This document shows positions 44,642-52,129 of a DNA stretch of 64,000 nucleotides, in pieces. Position 1 is the stretch's first letter. Each line of letters starts with the position of its first letter. The translations under genes and the position numbers were made by a program. Source of the stretch: an uncultured Spiribacter sp. (GTDB lineage Bacteria; Pseudomonadota; Gammaproteobacteria; Nitrococcales; Nitrococcaceae). The notes under the pieces were generated by a model. That model saw only the letters and a program-made list of their open reading frames with translations. It searched no databases and was not told the origin of the DNA. The stretch covers positions 372,001 to 436,000 of the forward strand of contig CALGDM010000006.1 in NCBI GenBank assembly GCA_937884605.1, in the 5' to 3' direction.

Positions 44642-44961
44642 CCTATGTAGTAACCGAATCCTGCGTGCGTTGTCGCTACACCGACTGCGTCGAAGTCTGC
44701 CCGGTGGATTGCTTTCATGGCGGACCGACCATGCTGGTCATCGATCCGCAGGAATGCATTGACTGCGCCGTCTGCGTTGCCGAGTGCCCGGTGGATGCGA
44801 TCTACCCCGATGACGAGGTGCCGGCGGACCAGCAGGACTTCATTGCCCTGAATGCGCGACTGGCCCAGCAGTGGCCTGTCATCAGTCGCCGCCAGGAAGC
44901 CCCGGCCGACGCCGAGTATTGGGAATCGGTCACCGATAAACGGGATCAGATCGAGGAGTAA
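44638..44961 (+). CDS. fdxA: 7Fe ferredoxin FdxA ([3Fe-4S][4Fe-4S])
   Basis: A 107 aa ferredoxin matching Azotobacter FdI-type proteins. Cysteines at 9, 12, 17, 21, 25, 40, 43, 46 and 50 reproduce the family pattern with a one-residue offset, giving one 3Fe-4S and one 4Fe-4S cluster. The long C-terminal cap (EVPADQQDFIALNARLAQQW) is also typical. It is a low-potential cytoplasmic electron carrier. It is co-translated with the Rrf2 regulator and ends 15 bases from the convergent ispG, an Fe-S enzyme that needs low-potential electrons; donation to IspG is an inference from position only. Confidence 0.95.
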   Translation: MTYVVTESCVRCRYTDCVEVCPVDCFHGGPTMLVIDPQECIDCAVCVAECPVDAIYPDDEVPADQQDFIALNARLAQQWPVISRRQEAPADAEYWESVTDKRDQIEE

Positions 44962-44976
44962 GTCGCCGGGCGGGGC

Positions 44977-46218
44977 CTAGGAGTCAGTCGCGGTGCGACC
45001 GTAACGCCGCTCGACATAATCCTCGACAATATTCTTGAACTCGTCCGCGATCCCATCGCCTTTGAGCGTGACGGTCTTCTCGCCATCGATATAGACCGGT
45101 GCCACCGGTTTTTCGCCGGTGCCGGGCAGGCTGATGCCAATGTCCGCCTGGCGGCTTTCGCCGGGCCCGTTCACCACGCAACCCATCACCGCCAGGCTCA
45201 TCGACTCCACGCCCGGGTAGCGGTCGCGCCATTCCGGCATGCGATTGCGGACGTGGGTCTGGATTTCATCCGCCAGCTCCTGGAAGTACGTGCTCGTGGT
45301 GCGGCCACAACCGGGGCAGGCGGCCACCAGCGGCGTGAAGCTGCGCAGCCCCATGGTCTGGAGGATCTCCTGCGCGACCACCACCTCCTGGGTCCGGTCG
45401 CCGCCCGGCTCGGGGGTGAGGGAAATGCGGATGGTATCGCCAATGCCCTGCTGCAGGAGCACCGACAGCGCCGCCGTGGACGCAACGATGCCCTTCGAGC
45501 CCATCCCGGCCTCGGTGAGCCCCAGGTGCAGCGGGTAGTCGCAGCGCGCCCCCAGGTCCTGATAGACGCTGATCAGATCCTGCACCCGACTCATCTTGCA
45601 GGAGATGATGATGGCGTCATGGGGCAGGCCGATGGCCTCGGCGCGCTCGGCGCTTTCCAGCGAGGACACCACCACCGCTTCGCGGGTGACCGTCTCGGGC
45701 GGCTTCGGCGCGTCGCGGCGGGCGTTTTCGTCCATCAATCGCGAGAGCAGATCCTGATCGAGGCTGCCCCAGTTGACGCCGATACGCACCGGCCGATTCA
45801 TGTCGCGGGCCAGCTCGATGATTTCGGTAAACTGTGGGTCCCGACGGCTGCCCTTGCCGACGTTGCCGGGGTTGATGCGCCACTTGCCAAGCGCTTCGCC
45901 GCAGGCCGGGACGGCGCGCAGCAGACGATGGCCGTTGAAGTGGAAATCCCCCACCAGGGGCACATCGATGCCCATGTCGTCGAGGCGCTCGCGAATCCGC
46001 GGCACAGCGCGGGCGGCGTCCTCGTTGTTAACCGTAATGCGCACCAGCTCGGAGCCTGCCCGTGCCAGGTCCGCGACCTGAATGGCCGTGCGAATTTCGT
46101 CCACGGTGTCGGTATTGGTCATGGACTGCACCACCACCGGGGCATCGCCACCCACCGTGACGTTGCCCACCTTGACCGGCACACTGTGGCGTCTGTGATA
46201 TCCGGGTATCTCGTTCAT
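44977..46218 (-). CDS. ispG: 4-hydroxy-3-methylbut-2-enyl diphosphate synthase (flavodoxin type)
   Basis: Sixth MEP-pathway enzyme, a [4Fe-4S] protein that converts the cyclic diphosphate to HMBPP. The product is 413 aa, the longer variant compared with 372 in E. coli. The TIM barrel starts [20 protein letters not shown] and contains [10 protein letters not shown]. The cluster-binding half has ACPGCGRT and [10 protein letters not shown]. The ATG at 46218 is divergent from the gst ATG with only 27 bases between. With dxr, ispD and ispF, this is the fourth MEP gene in the window. Confidence 0.95.
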   Translation of the reverse strand: MNEIPGYHRRHSVPVKVGNVTVGGDAPVVVQSMTNTDTVDEIRTAIQVADLARAGSELVRITVNNEDAARAVPRIRERLDDMGIDVPLVGDFHFNGHRLLRAVPACGEALGKWRINPGNVGKGSRRDPQFTEIIELARDMNRPVRIGVNWGSLDQDLLSRLMDENARRDAPKPPETVTREAVVVSSLESAERAEAIGLPHDAIIISCKMSRVQDLISVYQDLGARCDYPLHLGLTEAGMGSKGIVASTAALSVLLQQGIGDTIRISLTPEPGGDRTQEVVVAQEILQTMGLRSFTPLVAACPGCGRTTSTYFQELADEIQTHVRNRMPEWRDRYPGVESMSLAVMGCVVNGPGESRQADIGISLPGTGEKPVAPVYIDGEKTVTLKGDGIADEFKNIVEDYVERRYGRTATDS

Positions 46219-46245
46219 ATCTCCATCATAAAGGAAGGAAACCGC

Positions 46246-46938
46246 ATGATCGACGTCTACAGCTGGCCGACACCGAATGGTCACAAAGTCCATATCGCCC
46301 TCGAGGAGATGGGCCTCGATTACACGGTCCACGGGATCAATATTGGCCAGGGCGATCAGTTTGCGGAGGATTTTCTGGCCATCAGCCCCAACAACAAGAT
46401 CCCCGCCATTGTTGACGCGCAGGGTCCGGATGGGCATCCGATTTCGATCTTCGAGTCCGGGGCGATTCTGATGTACCTGGCCGAAAAGACCGGCACACTC
46501 CTGCCGAGCGAGCCAAGAGCCCGGTATAACACCCTGGAATGGCTGATGTTCCAGATGGGTGGCCTGGGACCGATGCTGGGTCAGGCCCATCACTTCCGCC
46601 AGTACGCGCCGGAGCCGATCGACTACGGCATCAACCGCTATACCCAGGAAGCGAGCCGTCTGTATGCGGTCATGGACCGCCGCCTGGCCGATCACGAGTG
46701 GCTGGCCGCGGATACCTACACCATTGCCGATATTGCGAGCTATCCGTGGATCCGCCCGCACGACAACCAGGGTCAGTCACTGACCGACTATCCTCACCTC
46801 AAGCGCTGGTATGACGCGATTACCGAGCGCCCGGCGGTGCAGCGTGGCGTGGCGGTGCTGGCCGATTCCCGGCCTGCTCAGCTTGATGATGCCGCCAGGG
46901 AGCAGCTGTTCGGCGCCAGCCAGTATCAGCGTCGATGA
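46246..46938 (+). CDS. Glutathione transferase, YfcG/YghU-like disulfide-bond oxidoreductase
   Basis: A 230 aa GST of the Ure2-like group. The thioredoxin domain starts [20 protein letters not shown], where the Thr/Asn near residues 8-10 replace the Tyr/Ser of classical GSTs. [15 protein letters not shown] and [16 protein letters not shown] bind glutathione. The helical domain has [19 protein letters not shown], a YfcG/YghU hallmark. Such enzymes act mainly as glutathione-dependent disulfide reductases. AAGGAAGG lies upstream of the ATG. The stop overlaps mazG (ATGA). Confidence 0.9.
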   Translation: MIDVYSWPTPNGHKVHIALEEMGLDYTVHGINIGQGDQFAEDFLAISPNNKIPAIVDAQGPDGHPISIFESGAILMYLAEKTGTLLPSEPRARYNTLEWLMFQMGGLGPMLGQAHHFRQYAPEPIDYGINRYTQEASRLYAVMDRRLADHEWLAADTYTIADIASYPWIRPHDNQGQSLTDYPHLKRWYDAITERPAVQRGVAVLADSRPAQLDDAAREQLFGASQYQRR

Positions 46939-47759
46939 GCGGCATCGATGATCTGCTCGCGGTGATGGCGCGCCTGCGCGATCCGGTGGCGGGCTGCCCC
47001 TGGGATCGTGAACAGGATCTGCGCAGCCTCGTGCCGCATACCCTCGAGGAGGCCTATGAGGTGGCCGACGCCATCGAGCGGGATGATCAGGCGGCGATCC
47101 CTGATGAACTGGGGGATCTGCTGTTCCAGGTGGTTTTCTATGCGGAAATCGGCCGCGAGACGGGGCAGTTCGACCTGGATGCGATTGCCCGGGGCATGAC
47201 CGACAAACTCGTGCGGCGGCATCCGCATGTCTTTGCCGAGCGTCAGGAGACCACCGCCGCCGGGCAGCGTGCCACCTGGGAGTCGATCAAGGCCGGCGAG
47301 CGGGCGGCGCGTGCCGGTCCGGCGGCCCGCCCGGGGGCGCTTGACGATGTTCCACTGGCATTGCCGGCGCTGGTGCGCAGTCGCAAGCTCCAGTCCCGGG
47401 CCGCGCGGGTGGGGTTTGACTGGCCCGAGGCGCATCACGTCATCGATAAAGTACGCGAGGAACTCGCCGAGCTGGAGGAGGCGCTTGCCCACAAGCCGCT
47501 GGATCAGGCCCATGTCCACGAGGAAATGGGCGATCTGCTGCTCGCCTGTGTCAATCTCTCGCGCCGGATCGGTGTCGATGCCGAGCAGGCCCTGCGGGAT
47601 GGCAACGCCAAGTTCGAGCGCCGCTTTCGCGGGCTTGAAGCGATTCTGGCAATGGCGGACGAGCGACCAGAGGATGTCGACTTCAATCGGCTGGAGTCTG
47701 CCTATCAGCAGGCCAAGGCGCAGGATGGCCGCGGTACGGGCCATTCGGATGCCGACTGA
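46935..47759 (+). CDS. mazG: Nucleoside triphosphate pyrophosphohydrolase MazG
   Basis: Hydrolyses NTPs and dNTPs to monophosphates and pyrophosphate, acting as a house-cleaning enzyme and in E. coli lowering ppGpp signals. The product is 274 aa (E. coli 263) with two MazG helical repeats. The first has GCPWDREQDLRSLVPHTLEE and DELGDLLFQVVFYAE. The second has VREELAELEEAL and EEMGDLLLACVNLSRRIG. The EExxD-type metal sites are intact in both by eye. It overlaps the gst stop. Confidence 0.95.
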   Translation: MSGIDDLLAVMARLRDPVAGCPWDREQDLRSLVPHTLEEAYEVADAIERDDQAAIPDELGDLLFQVVFYAEIGRETGQFDLDAIARGMTDKLVRRHPHVFAERQETTAAGQRATWESIKAGERAARAGPAARPGALDDVPLALPALVRSRKLQSRAARVGFDWPEAHHVIDKVREELAELEEALAHKPLDQAHVHEEMGDLLLACVNLSRRIGVDAEQALRDGNAKFERRFRGLEAILAMADERPEDVDFNRLESAYQQAKAQDGRGTGHSDAD

Positions 47760-47766
47760 ACAGTCC

Positions 47767-47802
47767 CCGACCCGTTGTTGTCATGGTTGATAGCCGGGTC
47801 GG
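47767..47802. repeat. Inverted repeat between mazG and phhB
   Basis: CCGACCCG (47767-47774) and CGGGTCGG (47795-47802) are exact 8-bp inverted arms around 20 bases, followed at once by a smaller hairpin GGATC-GAT-GATCC (47801-47813). There is no T tract, so this is either a weak terminator for mazG or a leader structure of phhB. Confidence 0.5.
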
Positions 47803-47844
47803 ATCGATGATCCGCTGAATACGAGCACGACAAAGGAGTCACCA

Positions 47845-48177
47845 ATGAGTTTGACCGATCAACACTGCACACCCTGCCAGGGGGGTATCGACCCCATGAC
47901 CCGCGAGACCGCGGAGCGCTATCTGGCGGATGTGCCGGGCTGGACGCTCAACGACGATGCCACGCGGATCAGCCGGCTATTCAAGACCGGCGATTTTGCC
48001 AAGGCGCAGGCCGTTGCCAACAAGGCGGGTGATGTGGCCGAGCAGGAAGACCATCATTCCGATATCCGTTTCGGCTATGGCTGGTGCGAGGTCGAAATCC
48101 ACACCCATGCCATTGGCGGGTTGCATGAAAACGACTTCATCTACGCCGCCAAGGTCAACCAGGCCGTCGACGGCTAG
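47845..48177 (+). CDS. phhB: 4a-hydroxytetrahydrobiopterin (pterin-4a-carbinolamine) dehydratase
   Basis: A 110 aa pterin dehydratase. The active-site motif is [20 protein letters not shown] (His70, His71, His88), with [15 protein letters not shown] at the end. The family recycles the oxidised pterin made by aromatic amino acid hydroxylases, but no phhA is visible here. Stand-alone members have been linked by comparative genomics to molybdenum cofactor metabolism, and here the gene is convergent with moaC, sharing a CTAG stop palindrome. AAAGGAG is placed well before the ATG. The N-terminal Cys8/Cys11 pair is extra to the core. Confidence 0.92.
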   Translation: MSLTDQHCTPCQGGIDPMTRETAERYLADVPGWTLNDDATRISRLFKTGDFAKAQAVANKAGDVAEQEDHHSDIRFGYGWCEVEIHTHAIGGLHENDFIYAAKVNQAVDG

Positions 48178-48647
48178 CGCGACCCGTCGCCGGACCGGCC
48201 ACCGCTCTTGTGGATGAGCCGGACGCCCTCGATCGTCATGGTGCGGTCGAGGGCCTTGCACATATCGTAAATCGCCAGCAGTGCCACCTGGACCGCCGTC
48301 AGCGCTTCCATTTCGACCCCGGTGGCCCCACGCGTGGCGGTAGTCGCCTCGACCCGGACTGCGTTTGCTTCGGTGTCGACCTCAAAGGCGATCGCCACCC
48401 GCGACAGCGACAACGGATGGCACAGCGGAATCAGGTCCGCCGTGCGCTTCGCCGCCATGATGCCGGCGATCCTTGCGCTGGTCAGTGCATCCCCCTTGGC
48501 CAGGTCGCCGCGTTCGAGGGCGGCAAGTGCCGCGGCCTCCATCCGGATCCAGCCCTCGGCAATGGCCAGGCGATCGCTCGCGGCCTTCTCGCCGATATCC
48601 ACCATATGGGCCTCACCGCGGGCATTGAGATGCGGCAGCTCGCTCAC
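48174..48647 (-). CDS. moaC: Cyclic pyranopterin monophosphate synthase MoaC
   Basis: Second half of the first step of molybdenum cofactor synthesis: converts the MoaA product to cyclic pyranopterin monophosphate. The product is 157 aa (E. coli 161). [18 protein letters not shown] is the N-terminal signature. [16 protein letters not shown] and [20 protein letters not shown], then MCKALDRTM, form the active site. The GTG start overlaps the upstream gpmA stop (GTGA), so it is co-translated with gpmA, an unusual partner. No other moa/moe gene is in the window. Confidence 0.95.
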   Translation of the reverse strand: MSELPHLNARGEAHMVDIGEKAASDRLAIAEGWIRMEAAALAALERGDLAKGDALTSARIAGIMAAKRTADLIPLCHPLSLSRVAIAFEVDTEANAVRVEATTATRGATGVEMEALTAVQVALLAIYDMCKALDRTMTIEGVRLIHKSGGRSGDGSR

Positions 48648-49342
48648 GCCGGTTCTCTCAGCGAGTACTTGCGCGCCACGCTCAGGTCATCGTCCAGTTC
48701 GTAGACGAGCGGGTCGCCGGTGGCGATTTCAACGCCGGTGATGGCTTCGTCCGAAATCCCTTCCAGGTGCTTGACCAGGGCGCGCAGGCTGTTGCCATGC
48801 GCGGCGATCAGCAATGTCGGATACTGCTGCAGGGCCGGTACCAGATCACTGCGCCAGTAGGGCAGCACCCGGGCGAGGGTGTCCTTGAGCGACTCGGTGG
48901 CGGGCAGCTCGGCCGGATCCAGATCCGCATAGCGGGGGTCGTGGCTGGGATGGCGCTCGTCGTCGGCCGCCAGCGCCGGCGGTGGCGTGGCAAAGCTGCG
49001 ACGCCACACATGGACCTGCTCATCGCCGTACTGGTCGGCGGTTTCCGCCTTGTCGAGGCCGGTGAGCGCGCCATAGTGGCGCTCATTAAGACGCCAGTCC
49101 TTGATCATCGGGATCCACAGCCGATCGAGCACATCCAGGCTCATAAAGCCGGTCCGAATGGCGCGGGTGAGTACCGAGGTGTAGACCGCATCGGGCAGGA
49201 TGCCGGCGTCCCGCATCAAGGCGCCGGCGGTGGTGGCCTCGTCGCGGCCCTTCTCACTCAGGTCGACATCATGCCAGCCGGTGAAGCGGTTCTCGAGATT
49301 CCAGACACTCTGGCCGTGACGCAGCAGAATCAGACGTCGCAT
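48644..49342 (-). CDS. gpmA: 2,3-bisphosphoglycerate-dependent phosphoglycerate mutase
   Basis: Glycolytic mutase interconverting 3- and 2-phosphoglycerate through a phosphohistidine. The product is 232 aa (E. coli 250). [20 protein letters not shown] has the phosphorylated His9. [28 protein letters not shown] and [14 protein letters not shown] with the second catalytic His follow. The C-terminal tail is short but present. ATG 49342 is the family start; the 116 codons of open frame upstream are a shadow. It complements eno, elsewhere in the window. Confidence 0.95.
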   Translation of the reverse strand: MRRLILLRHGQSVWNLENRFTGWHDVDLSEKGRDEATTAGALMRDAGILPDAVYTSVLTRAIRTGFMSLDVLDRLWIPMIKDWRLNERHYGALTGLDKAETADQYGDEQVHVWRRSFATPPPALAADDERHPSHDPRYADLDPAELPATESLKDTLARVLPYWRSDLVPALQQYPTLLIAAHGNSLRALVKHLEGISDEAITGVEIATGDPLVYELDDDLSVARKYSLREPA

Positions 49343-49419
49343 GGTCGGTTTACCCCCGTTCGTCGTTGTCGTTGGCCGGGTAGGGTAGCATTGCAGGCAT
49401 GGCAGATGAGGGATCCGCG

Positions 49420-49905
49420 ATGCGCGAGGGGATAGCGATTTCGGTGCCGCAGCAGCAACTCGTGGTACAGCGCAATGGCCAGACTCGGCTGACTCTGCCC
49501 GTTTCAACGGCGGCGGCCGGTACCGATGAGCGCGAGGGCAGCGGCGGCACACCGCGGGGCTCGCATCGGATAAGGGCAATGATCGGCGCCAATGCCAGGC
49601 CGGGGACCGTGTTCGTCGGCCGGCGCCCCACCGGCGAGCGCTACAGTGAGGCGCTGGGCCGCGCCCACCCGCAGCGCGACTGGATACTGACACGCATTAT
49701 CTGGCTGTGTGGTGAGGAGCCCGGACGCAATCGCGGGGGCAACGTCGACACCCAGCGCCGCTTGATCTACATCCATGGCACGCCGGATTCCGAGCCCATG
49801 GGAGTGCCTCGCTCGCACGGCTGTATCCGGCTGCACAGCCCGGCGCTGGTGACACTATTCGATCTCTGTTACCCCGGCATGCCGGTGTGGATCGGGGCGC
49901 AGTGA
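49420..49905 (+). CDS. L,D-transpeptidase family protein without signal peptide
   Basis: A 161 aa YkuD-domain protein. [16 protein letters not shown] is the first strand pair, and [20 protein letters not shown] and [14 protein letters not shown] are subgroup features. His119 in IYIHGTPD and Cys135 in [11 protein letters not shown] are the catalytic pair. No signal peptide is evident in either start choice, so export and location are unclear; relatives are annotated the same way. I prefer ATG 49420 (GAGGGA 6 bases upstream). ATG 49399 would add seven residues. It is the third YkuD gene in about 12 kb. The stop overlaps the nagZ start (TGATG). Confidence 0.84.
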   Translation: MREGIAISVPQQQLVVQRNGQTRLTLPVSTAAAGTDEREGSGGTPRGSHRIRAMIGANARPGTVFVGRRPTGERYSEALGRAHPQRDWILTRIIWLCGEEPGRNRGGNVDTQRRLIYIHGTPDSEPMGVPRSHGCIRLHSPALVTLFDLCYPGMPVWIGAQ

Positions 49906-50912
49906 TGCGCGGGCCGCTGATGCTCGGCGTCGAGGGCCTCGAGCTGCTGGGTGAGGAGCGCGAGCGACTGCGGCATCCGGCGGTGGGGGGCGTTATCCTC
50001 TTTAGCCGTAACTTTGATAACCCTGCGCAACTGGCTGATTTAACAGGATCTATTCGGGCGCTCCGCAACCCACCGCTGCTCATTGCCGCCGATCAGGAAG
50101 GCGGTCGGGTACAGCGATTTCGGCAGGGATTGACGCGGTTGCCGGCCATCGGCCGTTTGGGTCAGGTCGCCCTGGATGCGCCGGCACTGGCACGCGAGAC
50201 GGCGCGTGCGGCGGGCTGGGTGATGGCGAGTGAGCTGCGGGCGCTGGGCGTTGACTTCAGTTTTGCCCCGGTACTGGATCTGGATCGGGGTATTAGTCAG
50301 GTCATTGGTGATCGAGCCTTCGCTGGGGATCCGGCCACAGTGGCAACCCTCGGCCTTGCCTGGCAGCGCGGTGTTCGCGCGGCGGGCGCGGTGTGCGTGG
50401 GCAAGCACTTCCCCGGCCACGGCGGAACCGCGCCCGACTCCCACGAACAGACGGTGGACGACCCGCGCGCGCTGCCCGATCTGATCCACGCCGATCTGCT
50501 GCCGTTTCGTCGCCTGATCGATAATGGACTGGCGGCGGTGATGATGGCGCATGTGCGGTTTCAAGCCTTTGACGCTCAGCCGGCGGGCTTTTCCGCGGCG
50601 TGGATTGACTACCTGCGGCGCTCACTGGGATTTCAGGGCGCGGTCTTCACGGATGATCTCGAAATGGCGGCGGCGACGGCGATCGGTGATCGTCTCGAGC
50701 GGGCCCGCCGGGCGATGGCCGCCGGCTGTGACATGGTGATATTCGGCAATGCCGGCCGACACATCGACCCGATACTCGAGCGCTTGCCCCGTCCCGACCC
50801 GTTAACGGCGCTTCGTCTGGCGCGCCTGCATGGCCGGGACGGCTCGGATCTGGCGCGATTCCATGCCAGCGCGGCGTACCGTCAGGCCCGCTCGTTGCTG
50901 GCTGCGCTGTAG
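49905..50912 (+). CDS. nagZ: Beta-N-acetylhexosaminidase NagZ
   Basis: Cytoplasmic GH3 enzyme removing GlcNAc from 1,6-anhydromuropeptides in peptidoglycan recycling; its product is the ampC-inducing signal in some species. The product is 335 aa (E. coli 341). GGVILFSRNFDNPAQL, ADQEGGRVQRF, the mobile loop KHFPGHGGTAPDSH and VFTDDLEMAAA are diagnostic. ATG 49905 overlaps the preceding stop. Pairing with an L,D-transpeptidase gene places two peptidoglycan functions in one unit. Confidence 0.95.
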   Translation: MRGPLMLGVEGLELLGEERERLRHPAVGGVILFSRNFDNPAQLADLTGSIRALRNPPLLIAADQEGGRVQRFRQGLTRLPAIGRLGQVALDAPALARETARAAGWVMASELRALGVDFSFAPVLDLDRGISQVIGDRAFAGDPATVATLGLAWQRGVRAAGAVCVGKHFPGHGGTAPDSHEQTVDDPRALPDLIHADLLPFRRLIDNGLAAVMMAHVRFQAFDAQPAGFSAAWIDYLRRSLGFQGAVFTDDLEMAAATAIGDRLERARRAMAAGCDMVIFGNAGRHIDPILERLPRPDPLTALRLARLHGRDGSDLARFHASAAYRQARSLLAAL

Positions 50913-50921
50913 GGGGATCGC

Positions 50922-50927
50922 TATACT
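50922..50927 (+). promoter_or_regulatory. Possible -10 element for hpt
   Basis: TATACT lies 25 bases upstream of the hpt ATG, in the 39-base gap after nagZ. No good -35 is seen at the right distance. ACGGAG at about 50944 is the likely ribosome-binding site. Confidence 0.33.
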
Positions 50928-50951
50928 GGCGCGCTACCAATCAACGGAGCG

Positions 50952-51533
50952 ATGACTATGACCCAAGGCGTGGAACTGACAGCCGAGCAGCTGGCCGGTG
51001 TGCTCGAGCGAGCGGAATGCCTGCATGATGCCGCCGCCATCGAGACCGCACTGGATCATCTGGGCGAGCAGATCAGCGCCGATCTGGCGGATTCCCGCCC
51101 GCTGGTACTGGGAGTAATGACCGGCGCCATCGTACCGATGGGGCGTCTTCTCAATCGTCTCGACTTTCCGCTGGAAATCGATTACATCCACGCAACCCGT
51201 TATCACAAGACCACGACCGGGCGGGAACTGGTCTGGCTGGCGCGCCCGCAGACGCCGCTGCGCGATCGCCATGTCCTGCTGGTGGACGACATACTCGACG
51301 AGGGCCACACCTTTCGCGGGCTGATTGACGAGTGCCGCGAGCATGGGGCGGCGTCGGTCCACACGGCGGTCCTGGCGGACAAGCCGAACGCCGCCCGGGT
51401 GCCCGGCCTGGCGGCGGATTATATCGGACTCACCGTGCCCGAGCGTTATGTGTTTGGCTCGGGGATGGATTACAAGGGTTATCTGCGCAACATCGATGCC
51501 ATTTACGCCGCCCACCCCGACGACGAGGACTAG
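50952..51533 (+). CDS. hpt: Hypoxanthine-guanine phosphoribosyltransferase
   Basis: Purine salvage enzyme joining hypoxanthine or guanine to PRPP. The 193 aa product has the PRPP-binding motif LLVDDILDEGHTF and the flexible-loop segment IHATRYHKTTTGRELVW. The C-terminal part has YIGLTVPERYVFGSGMDYKG, where the Phe/Asp residues contact the base. The fold is type I PRTase; guanine against hypoxanthine preference cannot be read. A second ATG two codons in (50958) is equally placed for the ribosome-binding site. The TAG stop is shared as CTAG with the convergent csiV. Confidence 0.9.
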   Translation: MTMTQGVELTAEQLAGVLERAECLHDAAAIETALDHLGEQISADLADSRPLVLGVMTGAIVPMGRLLNRLDFPLEIDYIHATRYHKTTTGRELVWLARPQTPLRDRHVLLVDDILDEGHTFRGLIDECREHGAASVHTAVLADKPNAARVPGLAADYIGLTVPERYVFGSGMDYKGYLRNIDAIYAAHPDDED

Positions 51534-52129
51534 TCGGTGTCGATGCGCTCGACGCGGACGATCACCCCAAGCCTGGGGTGGTCGAAGTAGTGAGGGCTGT
51601 CCCCGCGCAGACGCCGGCTCTGGCTGAGGGTCCAGTGCGACTCGGAGTCAGTGGTCTGGCGCAGCTCCACCCGGGCGTGCAGATAGCGCTCGCGATAGAC
51701 CTGAATGATGCCATCAAGCCCCGGCATTGACGCCATCGAGGGGAGCGCCACCCATTGCGCTGCCGCCTCACCAACGCCGGGCTGATCCCAGCCGGCATGC
51801 CAGTGGACCTGATAGCCGGGCGTTTCGGCAATGCGCCGCGCGGCTGCGCCGAGGCCCTCTTGCGCCGCGGGCAGACGCGGATAGCCAAGGCGGTCAGCAT
51901 CGGCATCACGCAGTGGCCACGCCAACTGCGAGGGCAGGGGTGTTGGCTCGCTGGCGGGCTCCTCGACCCGTCCCTCGCCCACCGGCGGCTGGCTGAACAC
52001 GATCACCTCCACGGCGTAGCGGGGCGGTGCCTCGGGGTCCTCTGCCGACGCTGACGACTGCGACAGCACCACCGGGCTCGGAACAGCCAGTGCAGTCGCC
52101 AGGGCCAGCGCACGCAGCGATCGTTTCAT
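51530..52129 (-). CDS. csiV: CsiV-family periplasmic protein
   Basis: A 199 aa exported protein with a signal peptide (LRALALATALAVPSPVVLSQ). YAVEVIVFSQPP, the family's opening strand, is followed by a Pro-rich stretch and VYRERYLHARVELRQT. The C-terminal SQSRRLRGDSPHYFDHPRLG is the most conserved part of the family. CsiV was described in Vibrio as a peptidoglycan-binding factor needed with D-amino acid response and low-molecular-weight PBP activation; the role here is inferred only from family. Its ATG overlaps the mfd stop. mfd-csiV adjacency is common in gammaproteobacteria. Confidence 0.84.
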   Translation of the reverse strand: MKRSLRALALATALAVPSPVVLSQSSASAEDPEAPPRYAVEVIVFSQPPVGEGRVEEPASEPTPLPSQLAWPLRDADADRLGYPRLPAAQEGLGAAARRIAETPGYQVHWHAGWDQPGVGEAAAQWVALPSMASMPGLDGIIQVYRERYLHARVELRQTTDSESHWTLSQSRRLRGDSPHYFDHPRLGVIVRVERIDTD

